DNA of 64,000 nucleotides, from NCBI GenBank assembly GCA_022497155.1, contig MU385711.1, forward strand, positions 186,001 to 250,000. The letters are read 5' to 3'. The translations under genes were made by a program, and so were the position numbers. Below are positions 1 to 13,157 of this stretch, piece by piece. The stretch is from Whalleya microplaca (taxonomy: Eukaryota > Ascomycota > Sordariomycetes > Xylariales > Xylariaceae). Position 1 is the first letter of the stretch. Each line of letters begins with the position of its first letter. The notes under the pieces are model-generated. The model did no database searches, had not been told where the DNA came from, and saw nothing but the letters and a program-made list of their open reading frames with translations.

Positions 1-348
1 ATCCACTGATCCCGTAAAGCTGTATATTCTTCTTGGCCGGCCGTATCCAATACCTCTAACATGCATGCCTGTCCATCTATGACGACCTGCTTCCGATATG
101 AATCCTCGATCGTCGGATCGTACTGTGGGATTACTGTTAGCAATTCCCCGAGGTTCTGAGCTGCGGTTTGGGAAACAACAAGGGGAAGACTCGAAGAAGC
201 CGGGGTTCAGGTGTTATATAGTAGGTAGATAGGAGCAACATACAGTTTCGACGAAGTGTTGTAGACATAGTTGGATGGTAAGAGCTGTTTTGCCGACACC
301 ACCGTCACCTAGCACCACCAGCTTATACAACACCATTTTTCCCGCCAT
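1..348 (-). CDS. ras2: Ras2/RasB-type small GTPase, 5' part (runs off the left edge)
   Basis: Membrane-associated molecular switch of the fungal Ras2/RasB class, which controls polarised growth. Exon 1 is 244-348 (ATG at 346-348, 35 codons) and exon 2 begins at 122 and leaves the window at 1; the intron is 123-243 (GTATGT..CAG). Visible signatures are the P-loop GDGGVGKT (residues 14-21), the effector/switch I stretch YDPTIEDSY directly after the intron, and switch [10 protein letters not shown]. The opening [15 protein letters not shown] and the QHFVET|YDPTIE junction fit Ras2/RasB better than Ras1/RasA, which starts with a different N terminus. The open frame continues upstream to 453, but only from a GTG, so the ATG at 348 is the start. 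The G4/G5 boxes and the CAAX end lie outside the window. Confidence 0.95.
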
Positions 349-1600
349 GATGAAGTTGAGGGCCGCCTCCGCAAGGCCAGTCGAGTTTCGCTCTTGGAGT
401 GCAGCTTGACAGGCAGAAATGGGATCGAAGTCTAGGAGGCCGAGCTTGTGCACGGGATAAGTAGTGGTGGTAGAGGTAGTAGTAGTAAAGGTGGTTGAGG
501 TGGTAGAGGTGGTAGAGGCTCAGATAAGGTAAGTGACTTCGGCGGGGCGGCGAAAAGCTGAGGGATGCGAGGTGGCTAGAGGGTGTGTAGGACAGGTATC
601 CGGAGGGATTGAATGTTCAGGATTGATCGCGGCGAAGGGGTCACGGTAGCTCCAGTTCGAGGAAGACGAGAAATGGAGAAGAGGAGAGAGAGGCGAGAGG
701 AGAGAGGGATAGGACGCTGTTGTGTGGATTGTGGAGAATGAGTTTTCGGCGGGTCTGAGCTTTGGGAAAATTAAGCGTAGGCAAGAGGGTGGTAGCGTAT
801 CGAAAACCACGAGATAGGTAATAATAAAGGTAGGGGGGGTAGGTAGACTGGTAATCCGTACTGCGAGTAGTCTGGTAGTAACGGTGACGGACAGCCAGCC
901 AACGATGTGCCAAGTAACACCGTATAATACCGTGTCCGTACGATACTGTACTGTCTGCCAGCCTGGATGTGAACAAATATTGGAGGTAATGGTACCGGGA
1001 TGAGATGAGATTGGTATTCGTCTTTCCCCTTGGGGGTTCTTGGTCAACGAAAGAGATGGGAAGTACCGGTGAAAGGGGGAAATAAATAAAAAAAGAAGCT
1101 TGGGGTTATTGTTGATATTTTGGTATTATGTACGTATAACTTATGTATGTAGTAAGTTAGGCAGTTTGTAGTGTTGGTGAGCAGCGACTAAGGTAATCAA
1201 TCTGTCGAAAGCTTAATAAGTCGATGTCTTTAACAAGGTAGATTGATTGATTGATAGATAGATAGGTAGGTAAGGTAGATAGGCTCATAGGTAAGGTAGC
1301 TGGTAGTATGTACTGTATGCGTAAAGGCTGGTGGTAGGCTGGCAGGCTGGCAGGCTGGTAGGCAGGTAATAGCTCCTGTGGGGGAGGAGTTGTTGGCGCC
1401 TTTCTTGGTCTGTCAACGTCTGTTTAGGGGTTGGTTGCAGGTGCCGTACGCGGTAGTGTAGGTAGTAGTAGCTTGCGTAATGAGAAGTAAACTGGGCTGG
1501 GCTGGGCCGGGCCAAGCTCAACCTGGAGTCCACTCAACTCAACTCAGTAAAGGTTTAAATAAAGTAAGGATCAGTCAATAATTCAAATCAGATCCATTCC
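349..1600 (-). promoter_or_regulatory. Long pyrimidine-rich upstream region/leader of ras2
   Basis: Directly upstream of the ras2 start, the minus strand is strongly C/T-rich (CTACCACC-type runs around 480-520 and a C/T tract near 660-720). Reading the plus strand for CAT, I find only one minus-strand ATG between 349 and 1594, at 1286-1288; it would open a roughly 20-codon upstream ORF ending in TAA. This suggests a long 5' leader plus promoter. The transcript start cannot be seen from sequence. Simple GATA/GGTAG and GGCTGGCA repeats occur at 1240-1380. Confidence 0.45.
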
Positions 1601-4498
1601 TCTCTATGTGATTCAAGGTGGGACGATGGCACTGCAAAAAAAAAAAACCATAAATTACCGTAGCGTTTCGTTTGAAATATGAGCAAGGGTAACAAAGGGT
1701 ATGTATGGTATGTATGAGATGTAATGTGTGTATGTATGTATGTGTATATGTATGTGTATATATGTATGTGGTGTGTATGTGTGTGCGCGCGTGTGTGTGT
1801 AATGTTGGTCAGGTTTGGTAGAAGTTACAACATTGAAGCATATGTTACATAGGTAGGCTGGTTGACTGGGCTGGCTGTATGGCTGTAAGTAGATTATTAT
1901 GTAGTGCATCAACATCAGTCAGTGTGCAAGTGGGAGGGCGGGATCATATGCTTTTTGTATGAAATCCCAAAACAGAACTGGAGAAATCCATCCTGCATGT
2001 TACATATGCTTACTTCCTACGACTGTATTTCAATACTGGCCTCCGCTTAGTCGATTGACCGCCAGTATGTACTCTCGTAGTCGACAACCTGATGATGCCA
2101 CTCCCAAGTTTTCCTTTCCTTGATATGGACGCTGATTATCTTTCCTCTCCCTCCATCTGTCTGTCCATCCTCCAACTGTCCATCTAACAACTCATGTGCC
2201 ATACCTACAAACAAACACTGCCGATACAAGTACAAAGAAGCTTACCATCCATCCATCCATCCATCCATCCATCCATATTCTACATGAGTTGGCATTTCAC
2301 ATACAACGCAGATGATCGATTCAGCGAGCATGCTGTTGTCCTGCACGTGCGGTTTCTTTTTTCGTTTCGCAATGAAGGTTGCCTCGTCCTTCTTCCGGTT
2401 CGATCTTTTCCTTTTTCTTTTTTTTTTTTTTCCCTCTCCCTCTCATCCTCTCCCTCTCTCCCTCGCCTACTCCAACATACCGAAGCTGTGTTACTTCGTA
2501 GGTGCTGTTCTTGGCTGGAATTCGTATAAAATCACTCTGCTTCCGTTGGTCTACTCGTAGACTCTGGCAGCAGCGTCATGATCACTCATATACCCTTCGT
2601 TGGCTTCACGTACAGGAAAAGGGAGGTCAGAAAAGTGCAATCATTCCTTTCGGTAAATCAACCCAAAACAAGCATCCTTCCGGATCTTGTCTTTCCAAGG
2701 GACCGAAGGTGTTTTCCCTCGGCTTTAGAGCCTATACAAGTGAGGCTCGAAGACCGATGTACAAGTACAACCAAGATTTCAATCCCCGAGTCGGGGAGCT
2801 CTAGTAGCCAGCCTTCGCTACGATGTGTGTGGTTCCTGCACCTTGGAAAAGACTGCAGTTGTTATCTACATGTAGTACTTTGCGTGTGCAACCTGTCCTA
2901 TCTACTAAATCCCAAGGCCATGGATAGTGCCCCAAAATCAAAATCGATATCTGTATACTAAGACATCCTGACCCTCGCTGAGGCGCATATTACTGATCGC
3001 AAGACAGATAGATGGTAGCCTTGGCTGTGGCTAAGCTCTAAGATCATCCGAAGTCTATCTACAAAGTCTAATGGAATGGCTAATCAAGTTGGCAAGCGTC
3101 TAAATTCAAGCCTCGGCTGTCTGTCTACCGAACTTAGAAAGCCCTTTCGGTTGTCAATGAAAAATGCCAAAATTTCGCAACAGGGCCGAATATCAGCCAT
3201 TTCCCGGTCACCACTTTGGCGTTGAAGCGCAAGCGTTCAAATCCTCGTAGCTCAAGGATAAGAAAGAATCAATAGACTCGCCGGTCGCCATCCGACCACG
3301 ACAGGCAAACAACTTCATTCAGTGTCAATGGGGCCTCTCTGCATGGCGATCGACTGCTTTGCCTTTCCCGTCACCTGCATCTGTCCTCGTCATCAATTGG
3401 CCAGCCACGGCATGAGAGGTCTGCCTACGTAGTACTCTCCGCGTACGGTGTGATCCATTGAACATTGCCGCCACGCGCCTGCTTCTCTGACTGGGTCCTA
3501 CCAATTACCTCTCGTCCTTGTTTTGCTCGACATGCGCCGTTGCCCCAAAGTCGGTGTCAGGGAAAACGAGGTGTTACAGCTTTTAAGGTCTAAAGACTAG
3601 CGCTTGGCGTGCCGTGCCGCCACTCCGGATCGCAGGAGGTAATCGGATTTGTCGAGACTGAAGATCCCACTCTGACATGACGGCAAAACGGTGGCTGCTC
3701 GCGGCATATGTGACTTGAGATGATGAATCGCAAGCTTCATCTATATCTAATCGATCATCTAGTTCTGACTAGCTTATCTAGATCGCCATCGACTAAAATA
3801 CTTTTCTGTGGACCATCTAATGGAGACGAGCATTAACCGTGAGATGGGAGGCATGTTATTTCATCTAGTCATGAAGTTCACATCAGTGTTGCGCCAGTCC
3901 TACTACTACAGTATCGCTACTGAATCGGTGACTAGGTTTTCAGATCGAATTATCGCATGCAATCTTGCAGGTCAAAAATTAATGTACAGCCACATCTAGG
4001 GCTAAACCGAAATCCCTTGTATTGCAATCGCTTCACAAGCGCTTAGACAAGAACGCTCATGCTTTTCGACGCGGCTCTCGACCAATCCGGATTCTGCCGG
4101 ATACAAATCCGGCACCGACCCATTGTGGCTTGTGCTTATAAATGCTGAAGTTACCGGGCTGTGCTTCATCTCTACAGAGAGATGCATGGAGCTACTCGGA
4201 CATCTCGTACACCTCATACAGTGAGTAACGAAGCATCACCGCTACTTTCGAATTTTTTTCGCTCGCTTGCGCTACTTCGCCTCAAAAATACCAAAACATG
4301 CTACTGCATAGACTATGGGGTATGTGTGGTGGGGTATCCGGGTAATGGGGTTGTCTATCTGCTTCATATCTCATGATACATCACTTGTCACCCGAGTGCT
4401 CGTCACCAACAGGTTGTAAACAACAGCAGCTAGCCCCAAACCCTGGAAAAAAACTGTACCCAATACCCTGATGAATCACGCTGCCTAGAACGCTTCAC
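1601..4498. other. Spacer without recognisable gene
   Basis: No open frame here has family signatures or coding-like composition. It contains a GT/TATG-rich low-complexity stretch (about 1690-1800), an (ATCC)n microsatellite (2245-2276) and a T/C-rich stretch (2400-2465). The open frames at 2194-2961 are low-complexity or chance frames. Confidence 0.5.
2245..2276. repeat. (CCAT)n microsatellite
   Basis: Eight uninterrupted copies of a 4-bp unit (CCAT/ATCC). It lies in spacer DNA and is a candidate length-polymorphic locus. Confidence 0.95.
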
Positions 4499-5320
4499 TC
4501 ACTCGGGTATCCCGAGTCTCTTTGCAACCTCGACGAACCCACCCTCGCCCTCCCCTATCCACAGGTCAACCCATTCGCGCGCTCGCTTGTACCGCTCCTC
4601 GTCAGGCCCCCACGCCTCCTCCTGAGGCCTCTCGACATAGATCGTCCGCAGGCCGTTTGCTCGCGCGGCCTCCAGGTCGCCGAGGTGCGCCGCGACCATG
4701 GCGACCTCGTGGGGCCGGAGCGCGAGCGCGCCGACGGCGCCCAGGTAGGTGCTGGGGTGCGGCTTGTAGGCGCCAAAGTCCGCGGTCGACTGGATCTTGC
4801 GGAACCCCAGGCCGCCGCCCAGCGCGTTCAGATCTCGCAGCAGCGACTGGTTCCCATTCGACAGCGTCGACGTGACGAGTCGGGTCCCGAGCCGGCGGAT
4901 GCCGGCCGCGGAGTCCTCCCACGGCTGCAGCCGGTGCCAGATGAGGCTCAGCTCGTGGGCCTCGGCGTCTGCAAACACGCCGTCGAGCCCCCATTTGCGA
5001 AGGAGCTCGAGCAGGGCCTCGTAGTGGTGCGTGTCGATGTCCTTCCACTCCGATTTGCCAGGCTCGAAGCTCCGCGTGAATTGGTAGTAGCTATCCCTCC
5101 ATTCCTGCGCAAACGTAGCCCAGTCGTCATTGTCCGTCATTGCCTTCAGCTGCTTCTGGGCCGCCTCAGGTAGCGAGGCAAAGCCGGGGGATCCTATCTT
5201 ATCGCGCGCTCGCCTTGTAAGTTCCTCGTGCACTGTGAGGCGCCAGTTCACGGTTGTGCCGAAGACGTCGAACGTCAACGCCTTGACGTCTCGAAGCGCT
5301 TCCGGCGTTGAGGCTGCCAT
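4499..5320 (-). CDS. Haloacid dehalogenase type II-like HAD hydrolase
   Basis: Single-exon 273-residue protein of the HAD superfamily, like (S)-2-haloacid dehalogenases, which displace halide through an aspartyl-ester intermediate. Visible motifs: motif I DVFGTT with nucleophile D18 and the following W26-R27; motif II STLSNGN (151-157); the motif III lysine in YKPHPSTY (K186); motif IV AAHLGDLEAAR (210-220) with D215. The length matches the fungal family. The Ser and Asn seen in motif IV of bacterial L-DEX are Ala210 and His212 here, a pattern I associate with fungal dehalogenase-like members, so the true substrate is uncertain. The gene is clearly more GC-rich than its flanks, with many strand-shadow frames. 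ATG at 5318-5320, TGA at 4499-4501, no introns. It stands alone between two gene-poor stretches. Confidence 0.9.
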   Translation of the reverse strand: MAASTPEALRDVKALTFDVFGTTVNWRLTVHEELTRRARDKIGSPGFASLPEAAQKQLKAMTDNDDWATFAQEWRDSYYQFTRSFEPGKSEWKDIDTHHYEALLELLRKWGLDGVFADAEAHELSLIWHRLQPWEDSAAGIRRLGTRLVTSTLSNGNQSLLRDLNALGGGLGFRKIQSTADFGAYKPHPSTYLGAVGALALRPHEVAMVAAHLGDLEAARANGLRTIYVERPQEEAWGPDEERYKRAREWVDLWIGEGEGGFVEVAKRLGIPE

Positions 5321-7723
5321 GTTTGCTTTTTCCTAGTCTAGTTTGCTGCTTGTTGTGACCTCCCTGAGATATTCTCATGAAATTGAGTTTATATAATCCG
5401 TAATGACGCCCTTTCGGACAATGTAGATGCGGCTACGGCTACCAGCAGTGTGGGGTTGCCGTCGCATACCGAGAAATTGACATGGGTAGGGCGCAGCCGC
5501 GCTTGAGAGGACCCGGAAGGGTTCGGAAGTTACCATAGACTACTCCGGATGTGAAGCTAACCTCAATCTTTCATCATGCCATTTTTATTATGCACTGCTC
5601 ATATATTTTGCAATACATTATGTGTAATTCGCTAATATGAAGCCATCAACACGGTTTAACACGTTCATATTCACATCCACATCCACTCTCACTGTTCATC
5701 TCTGTGTGATTACCAATGCAGATGTTGTTACAGCTAGCTGTATAACTTGTGACCTGTCATTCTTTCAAGATTCCTTTCGGTCATAAATAAGTCCCGGATA
5801 ATCCATGTCTATAGCTTATATGCGTCTTCACGGACTAATGCATGTCCATGACTTATGGGTTAACGCGAGCGTCTAATCTGGGTATGGTCTTCCTACCATA
5901 CTAGCGTTTACTACTGCGCTGTAGCAGCTCTGAATAGGTAGGCCAACTATGCAGCCTTAGTCTTCTAAATCACCTCTTTCTATGCCCATATTAGCAATAG
6001 CTATGAAAACCGGGGAGCCTCCGGGGTGACCCTTCCGACTTCGGAATCTAAATACATGTCAATCCTTCAACTCCACTATCCTCTTACCCGGGGCCCGGGG
6101 ATGTCTAACGAGCCTTCCGGATCTCCTCTTCCCGCCCTTCCGCCAGGCAAGTGTGCGAAGAATTAGATGCATTGTCAGCCCTATTCAATATAATAGTCCA
6201 CTTGATCGATCTCATCGACCCTTACGAGGCACAGGTCAGTGTATTGCAGTTGGCTTCTTCAGTCCCAAGATCATTAACGGAGTGTATCCTGGCTTATACG
6301 TGTGATTGTGCACCAATGGGACATACCGTATCTGGAATCGTTACGGAAGGGGCGTTCCGAATCGACACTGGAAGAAGAATCCTTACGGTGGTACGGAGTA
6401 CACAAGTCAAGAATAAGGGTGTATGGCTGACCAAAGCCCGAACGCTGTCGTCTGGTCAAATAAGAATACCTGATAAATGTTACTGGCGACTTCGCCGGCT
6501 CCTTGGGATGGATCGGGGACTAGGGCCGTCTCTTCACACCCTGGATGTCTTCGTGGCCCAATCAAGTATATCTAGGAGTTGAGGGTGTCGGCCTCCCCGC
6601 TGTCCCCATCATGACTTTCTGATCGTTGTATATGACAGTAATGATGCTTGTGTAAGGACGACTGCATTTTCTGGCCGTTCCCCTTGCTTCAAACTTGAAT
6701 AATATCAGAGAAGGCCCGAAGAAGAATCGTCATGACTGGGTAATGGGTCTATCTGTAGAGTAATGTCCACATAGCTGGTTCTTTAACTTCTATTTGCCTA
6801 ATTAGTAAATGTTATATCTGAATATCTTGCGTTTTGACTGAAAAGGTCTGGGGCGGTATTGGACCAACATCTTCACTAGCAAACCTCCCAACTAGGTCGA
6901 CCTGCATACATCACGGTATTCAATGGTTGAGAACTTGAATACTCTGGAGTCCTGCGTAATACTAAAGGTGAATAGGTCACTTTCACTGCTAGAGAAGGTT
7001 GATCCCGTCTACATACGTAGTACAGTTCCGAACTTGTTACCGTGTGCTCTCATATGATGAATCGGATTTGAGTGATTATGCCGAGGCCGTATCTGACCAC
7101 ATTCATCACTCGACGTCGAGGCAAACTTGTTGGGCTTCAGCAAACATATATAGAACTTTTTCTCCCAGGCGCTTAAGATACACATATCAGACGACCAACA
7201 GCGCCTAGATCCAGCTATTTGGAAATGTTGGAGAGCCTAACAAACTTGTGGCTTCCGCTGCTGATAGGAAGGTGATGAATCCAGCTGAATATGCGGTTGG
7301 TCTTCCGAAGCAAACATCACAAGCGAGTGCGCCTTTGATACCCACCTTGATCCGTAAATGCCGCTGAGTATCCTCGCTAGAGGGCGGCAAACGACGGATG
7401 CCGGGCCACGGGGACACCTCGACCTTCTATTTCGATCTAGACATGATGATGCGTTGATAGGACGTTCATCTCCGCCTCGACCGTAGGAGAACACCGTAAC
7501 TGAGCTCTTATCTGGCCTTCATCACTCTTCCATCATTGAGAGATAGGTAAGTTCTCTTGTGCAAACTGCGGAGAGTGCCGGCCGGCCCCGAAAAGAAGGC
7601 TACGGCGGTGGTCTACGTAGGAGGATACACAGAGATCGATATTGCCCTGACGTCAAAGAGAGTCTGTCATCTAGCCGTATGAAACTGGAACTAGACTGAT
7701 AGTGAGCCTACTAGCAGACTAGG

Positions 7724-7733
7724 TACCTAGGTA
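7724..7733. repeat. TACCTAGGTA palindrome, copy 1
   Basis: Perfect 10-bp palindrome. Like copy 2 at 8386, it is followed by GTC (shared string TACCTAGGTAGTC). Role unknown. Confidence 0.5.
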
Positions 7734-8385
7734 GTCCTTGATATAGGTACATATCTCTTGAACGATAGGGCTGAGATGTGGGTCACATATTCAACACTGG
7801 AAGAGGCGTTATAGTATGCTGGACACACGTACTGACTCGTTGAGGCTCTGCAAAGGTCTCTGGACGGCCTATTTTGCGGTATCTTGGCGTGGCGTTCGCA
7901 GCGTTACATAACTCACATCTAACCTCATCTCTAATGATTTGCATTAAGCTACTGAGCGGCTTGGCCACAGCTTCTGCAGCAAATTCTACATCATTGGGTA
8001 AGCCGGGAATAAAAGTCGTTGCATATCTAGGCCCTATGACTTGTGCAGTACCAGATCTGGAACGACAGACTAGTTCGGGCGAGCATCCGTTCGCCGCGCA
8101 TATCTACGATGCAGTACCATGGTTATACACCATGTTATCAACTGGCGGCTCGGACTCATGCAAGTGTGCCGGAATTGATACGTGCATGATAGATGTGTCC
8201 GTCTCCCTGCATAGGCTGACCGTACTGCAGAACGGTGGAGAGGACGGTGGAAAACGCCGTCCATCATTTTGAGAACACCAAGTCGCAGCCTTTTACCTAA
8301 ACAACTACCTGGATGGACAGCGAGGAAGTCTTCTCTTTTGGGGCCGGTGAGAGCAATAAAGCCTAATTAAGAAACAATAGTTTTC

Positions 8386-8395
8386 TACCTAGGTA
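8386..8395. repeat. TACCTAGGTA palindrome, copy 2
   Basis: Same 10-bp palindrome, extended here to a perfect 12-bp CTACCTAGGTAG (8385-8396). Confidence 0.5.
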
Positions 8396-11300
8396 GTCTT
8401 GGACTGGGCCGGATTATCGAAGCCGCGGACAGTCCGGATTCCCCAAGTACCAAATTAGACCGCTCTTTGGGTTGGAAGGCGTGGAATCGACGGGAGCTGG
8501 TGGAGATCATTTTTAAGAAGCCTTGAACGGGCCGCTCGTTGGAGGAACCAGAGAATACTATAGTATATATTAGAACCTAGTGTCACTCATGTTGGCTTTT
8601 AGCGTGAGTTTTTCTTGTTAGATTGCTGCGAAGCCATAACCATACGAGCGATATTCTACATGTAATGAATCGAAACAGACGCCGAATATCCAGATGGCGA
8701 TGTCCGGATAAATCTTTTCAATCACTTGTGGATCAATACGAGGACATCGGAATCTCTGTGACCCTCTTACTCATGAGAAGAGGAATTAATCACAATCCTG
8801 GCGTTCTTGTCCTCACCACCTTAATGATTTGGGTGGATATAGCAAACATTCAATCAATTTGCTAGATTAATACGAGCATAGTCGGAATAAGGTATGAGGC
8901 AGCGACTCTGTGATTGACCACTCGCTATCTTGACTCGTTGAAAGCGAGTTGCCCCTTTGATCCCTCTCATTTTGAGGCCCAAAGCCTCGGAGAGATGCGG
9001 CGTCGTTGTCAGAAAGTACTAGCAAACAACCTGAAACACACGATGTCCGTGGCGTAGAAGCTGGTTTGGCTATTGCATTATGATAGACACACGCTAATGG
9101 CTGTTTTAAACTCACGTTTTGTTGGATTCGATTATGTTGGAGGGGCGGAACGGCTATCATCTGCGGGTTGACGGGTTGGTCAGACGAAATCTCGCATCGA
9201 TGGTGTGCACCCCGATCTGGGCAACTCAGCAACTACATGAGCATGTAACGTTGTCTGTTATTAGCCGCACCCTCGGCTTTCTTCGAGACAACGACTCCAA
9301 GCCTGTTCTTAAAAGCCATCCGTCCATTATAACACACGTAAGCAAGACAGATCCGGTTTCTCTGCCGCAAGGAGGGCAAGCCTTGTCTGGGTCTAATCCT
9401 AGAAGAGGTCGTAGTGTTCTAAATATGCCGAAAACCCTGTGCTGGTTCTTACGTGTAATCCTCCCCATTATGGTTGATAACTAGTTACATTGGCACACGT
9501 GCGAGATCGCCTCGTTGATCCAGATTCAGTGGTAGAATGTATCTTCTCCAGACGGGAACACACAGAACCGTAGCATTGGTCACGGTCGTATCCGGAAGTT
9601 GGGGAAGGGTAGGATTGAAAGCTGTCTTACACAGGCCAGTCCCCAGCATGTGACATCGAAGCCTATAGGCTGTATAAAACGGCCTTTCGAACGACTTTCA
9701 ACCGTCCAGCTACCCGATTTGATCAATTCGACCGACCGACGTAGCTGCGTCGGAAGGCACCGATGAACGCGTGTGTGTTGTTGGTTCTAAATTTCAAGGA
9801 TTTGCGCCTCGCGAGAAACTGATATTTGACAACAACACCTGAAAGCTCTACTAGGACTTGCTTATGTCAGGTTTTGTAATTACTACATAGTACAGCATAT
9901 GTATGTATGTACGTAGCTGACTTGATTGCCCGAGCTTAAATGTCTAGTCGTAAAACAGCCCCGGTGGATATGCATGGTGACAAGACCGATGGGCCGGCGA
10001 AACGTGTGGCGGTCCAGATAATGAATAACGGACTAGAGCTTGACAATATCTCGGAGTGATTTCCGTGATCGACAATATCTCCTCATTACGTACATACTTG
10101 CGAATCTGGAGAATCGTAGACGAAGGCCTACGTATATCTGATGAGAGTGCCTTGGAAGAAAACTGGGCGGATGGTTCGGTTTGTTTCGTAGGACATATTC
10201 AACTTTTCGAGTTTCGAGACATGATAGAAAATTTACCATGTTGTACACAGCAGCTAGCTGTCTAGGATATTTGTGACCTGTCAATTGGCCTTAAACCAGA
10301 TGTCTTTTTAGAGTCGTACGGATGTTCAACGAGGCTCACAATTATAGGCAATGCCTACTCTCGCAATGCATGTGCCATCACGCTTTGACGGAAGACATTC
10401 GACCAAGTACATCGAGATAGCTCTACTATGTATGTCATCGCTATCACAAGGCTGATTGTTGCGTCGATACCAGAAAGATTTCGCGGATAGGTATTGTCGC
10501 ACTGAGCGAACTGCATAACGGCCCCGCAGCATGTCCAAACTGGGATCATGGGACAAGGGATCGGCGTTGGAGAAATTACTGATGGCGGTTGGGACTCGCC
10601 AGAGCTTCCTATTCGACATCACATTCGAAGCCCCTTTGAGGCTCCTACAGATATGGCTTAGCACTCTTTGCCCTGGTGAACACCGAACTCGAGACTCGAA
10701 CAAGGATCACCCTCGTTGAAGCCCAACGCGGCAACGCCTTCACTGGTGAGAGCTAAAATTTCCTGTCAATTGTTGCTTTTAGCCCGGGGTACTATCCCCT
10801 GCGGGCAATGTGCCAATGCCAGCAGCCAGCCAGCCAGCGTGCCCAAAAAGGGCGGCCATTGCAGATGTCAAATGATAGGTAAGGAAGCTAACCTTGCGAG
10901 ATAATCACCATCAATCAACGTCCAAATATTTTATCTGGTGCCTGAGAGGGTGCAACCGCAGACAAAAAGGGGTCAATGCGACAAATCGGACCTCGAAGCT
11001 ACGCAGTAACACTTGCGACTGGTAGCTCTGAATACGATTATATCCGAATTAATTGTCTTCCTCGGCACCTGATATTGGCCCTGTCGTCCTACTATAACAG
11101 TAGTACTACATTGAACGAAGTCCAATGGAATGCTGGTGTCCCCCGGCCGTGCCCTGGCACAGGCTTTGGTTCGAAATTTCGTCGTGCTAGCTTCCCAGGC
11201 ACTAAAATCAAGCCAAGCTTGCTCATGAACCACTAGGCTTCTGTTCAAGGAACTACCTAGTTCATAGGCGTCTTGGTTTGGGTAACTGCTTATTCCGGCG

Positions 11301-13157
11301 ATTGGGATCGTATGGTTCATTTGAGTATTCACCCTGACAATCTTGTCTCTCCGGGTTAGCGCACCACTCTCAATGCCTGGTCACCGAGTGCCCTGTCGCA
11401 TGTCGTGACCTAGAATGCGTGTCTCGAATTGAAGATTGTAAGGTATGTACAGTCTACGAAATATGATATGCCTAGACAAGTGTTTCTCTCATAGAAAACT
11501 CGTACGAATATACAAACTTGACCTGGTTTACCCCCTCAACAGCCCACTCTCGTCACAATGTGAAATGAGAGCAGAGCACAGCAGAGCTCGTTGGCAAACT
11601 GGACACACATTGATGATACCTATCATACGCCTTTCTTCTCTTGCACGTGCGTCTCGACATTGACAAAAGCCCAATCTCTTTTCCTACTGCTCAGGGACCT
11701 TGCCATATTGAGTCCTATCACCTTGCATCCTGGCGTCATGGGTCTGGGCCTCAGTCTATCCAAGTGGGTATCATTTACATCTAGCGTTGTTACTTACGAA
11801 GTACTCCCGTTTCCTTTGCTTTGATACTTGGAGCTCTGTGAGGCCTTGCTCCTTGCTTTTCCCCGTTGCATTCGGAGACAGAAAACAAGGAGAGGGCCCA
11901 TTACTGGCACGTTGTTTGCGCTGTGTCGTGTCCCTTCCTTGCGCAGGTCTTCTTTTTACTACTGCTAGTATTCTTCTGTCGTGCGTTTCGCCCTTGTCTT
12001 CTCTGGGGAATCCTTACACGGCTCCATTGCTGGTTCGACTAGACGGCTTCCACTCCAGAGATCGCGACAGGTTCCAGTTCCCAACTATTGGCCCTTTATA
12101 TATACTTGTACGATAAGTGCGCAGGAATCTTGTATTCGGCATATTTCAACAGTTACATGGTTCTTTCCCGGTTATGCTCAGACTTAAGGCATTAGTGAGC
12201 AAGTACGTTTGGGCAACTAGGTGATTAAGCAGTCCCGAGATCGACGTCTCTAAGACCCTTCGCTTCGGAGGTTATCCCCTAACCGACAAACTCATGCCGC
12301 CTGACGAGCCTGACTGACAAACGCACGCACATGAAAGGTCTATAAACGAATCCAACTCTGTTATCTGTGTTGAATGTTATATATATTCCATATAGACTGG
12401 GTATATTGTATATTGATACGAAGAGGCTCGAGCACACACAGCCATAACTCTTAAAGGAGACGCGAAGTTGTGAAGCATGAGATGAGTACGAGTCATTGAC
12501 GTCTTGGTTTTTGATGCGGACCAAAGTTTGGTCGACTTTCACGTATCAAGTTCCTGTCGAAGACGGATGCCGGAAGTTTTGGAAATTGCTCTAAACCTCT
12601 TTCCGATGTTCTAGAAGTTAAGGTGAGTTGTATTGCTTTTCTTATCCTCCTATAGCATTTACTACGGTAATTTACGGCTCTTAAAAGGTCTCTGCTATCA
12701 CACGTGTGTGGTACATGATGCTCGAGTGAGGCGGGCATGACTGATGGTAAATGAGAAATACTGATTTAGAAGGAGCTTCTAGATGCGAGACGACTGCTCA
12801 TCCGCGTAATTTTAGTCGGTTCTTATCACACATTGGGTTCCTTGCAAAGAGGACGCTTAACCTCATCTTATACCCTGTCTTTTTTATAGAGCGACTCGAT
12901 GCTACAAGATTGCTCATGGTGGGGGGACAATACTAATTAATGCAAGGGCGTTCATCGTCACTCTCCTGCAGAGAAGCATCGCCCCACAGCCAACAGGGGT
13001 TGAGCATTGTGGAGCTGAGGTTTAGATCCTTTAATGAGATTGATCCAAGGAACCATTCAGCTTCCCGCGGACGCGAGCTTGAGTGCTTGCTCTGTAGTTG
13101 TGCCATACACGACGGCGACTTCAGCCAGGATTACCGATACCATTGTGGACAGCCATT

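Larger units (their letters stand above)
5321..13157. other. Nearly 8 kb gene-poor region
   Basis: No frame shows a recognisable domain, a plausible exon chain or coding-like composition. The longest open frames (6151-6582, 7874-8272, 9119-9484, 8867-9232) look like chance. No terminal inverted or long direct repeats were found by eye. Two copies of the palindrome TACCTAGGTA (7724-7733, 8386-8395) lie here. Decayed sequence beyond recognition is possible. The last few hundred bases are presumably the num1 promoter and leader. Confidence 0.5.

Noticed and set aside
520..1047. Long minus-strand open frame upstream of ras2
   Set aside because: It starts only from TTG, is low-complexity and overlaps the C/T-rich leader; no family signature.
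4522..5173. Several long frames opposite or within the dehalogenase gene
   Set aside because: Shadows of a GC-rich gene; Arg/Pro/Ala-rich with no motifs.
6151..6582. 143-codon open frame in the gene-poor region
   Set aside because: No motif, no coding-like composition, no neighbouring exons; consistent with chance.
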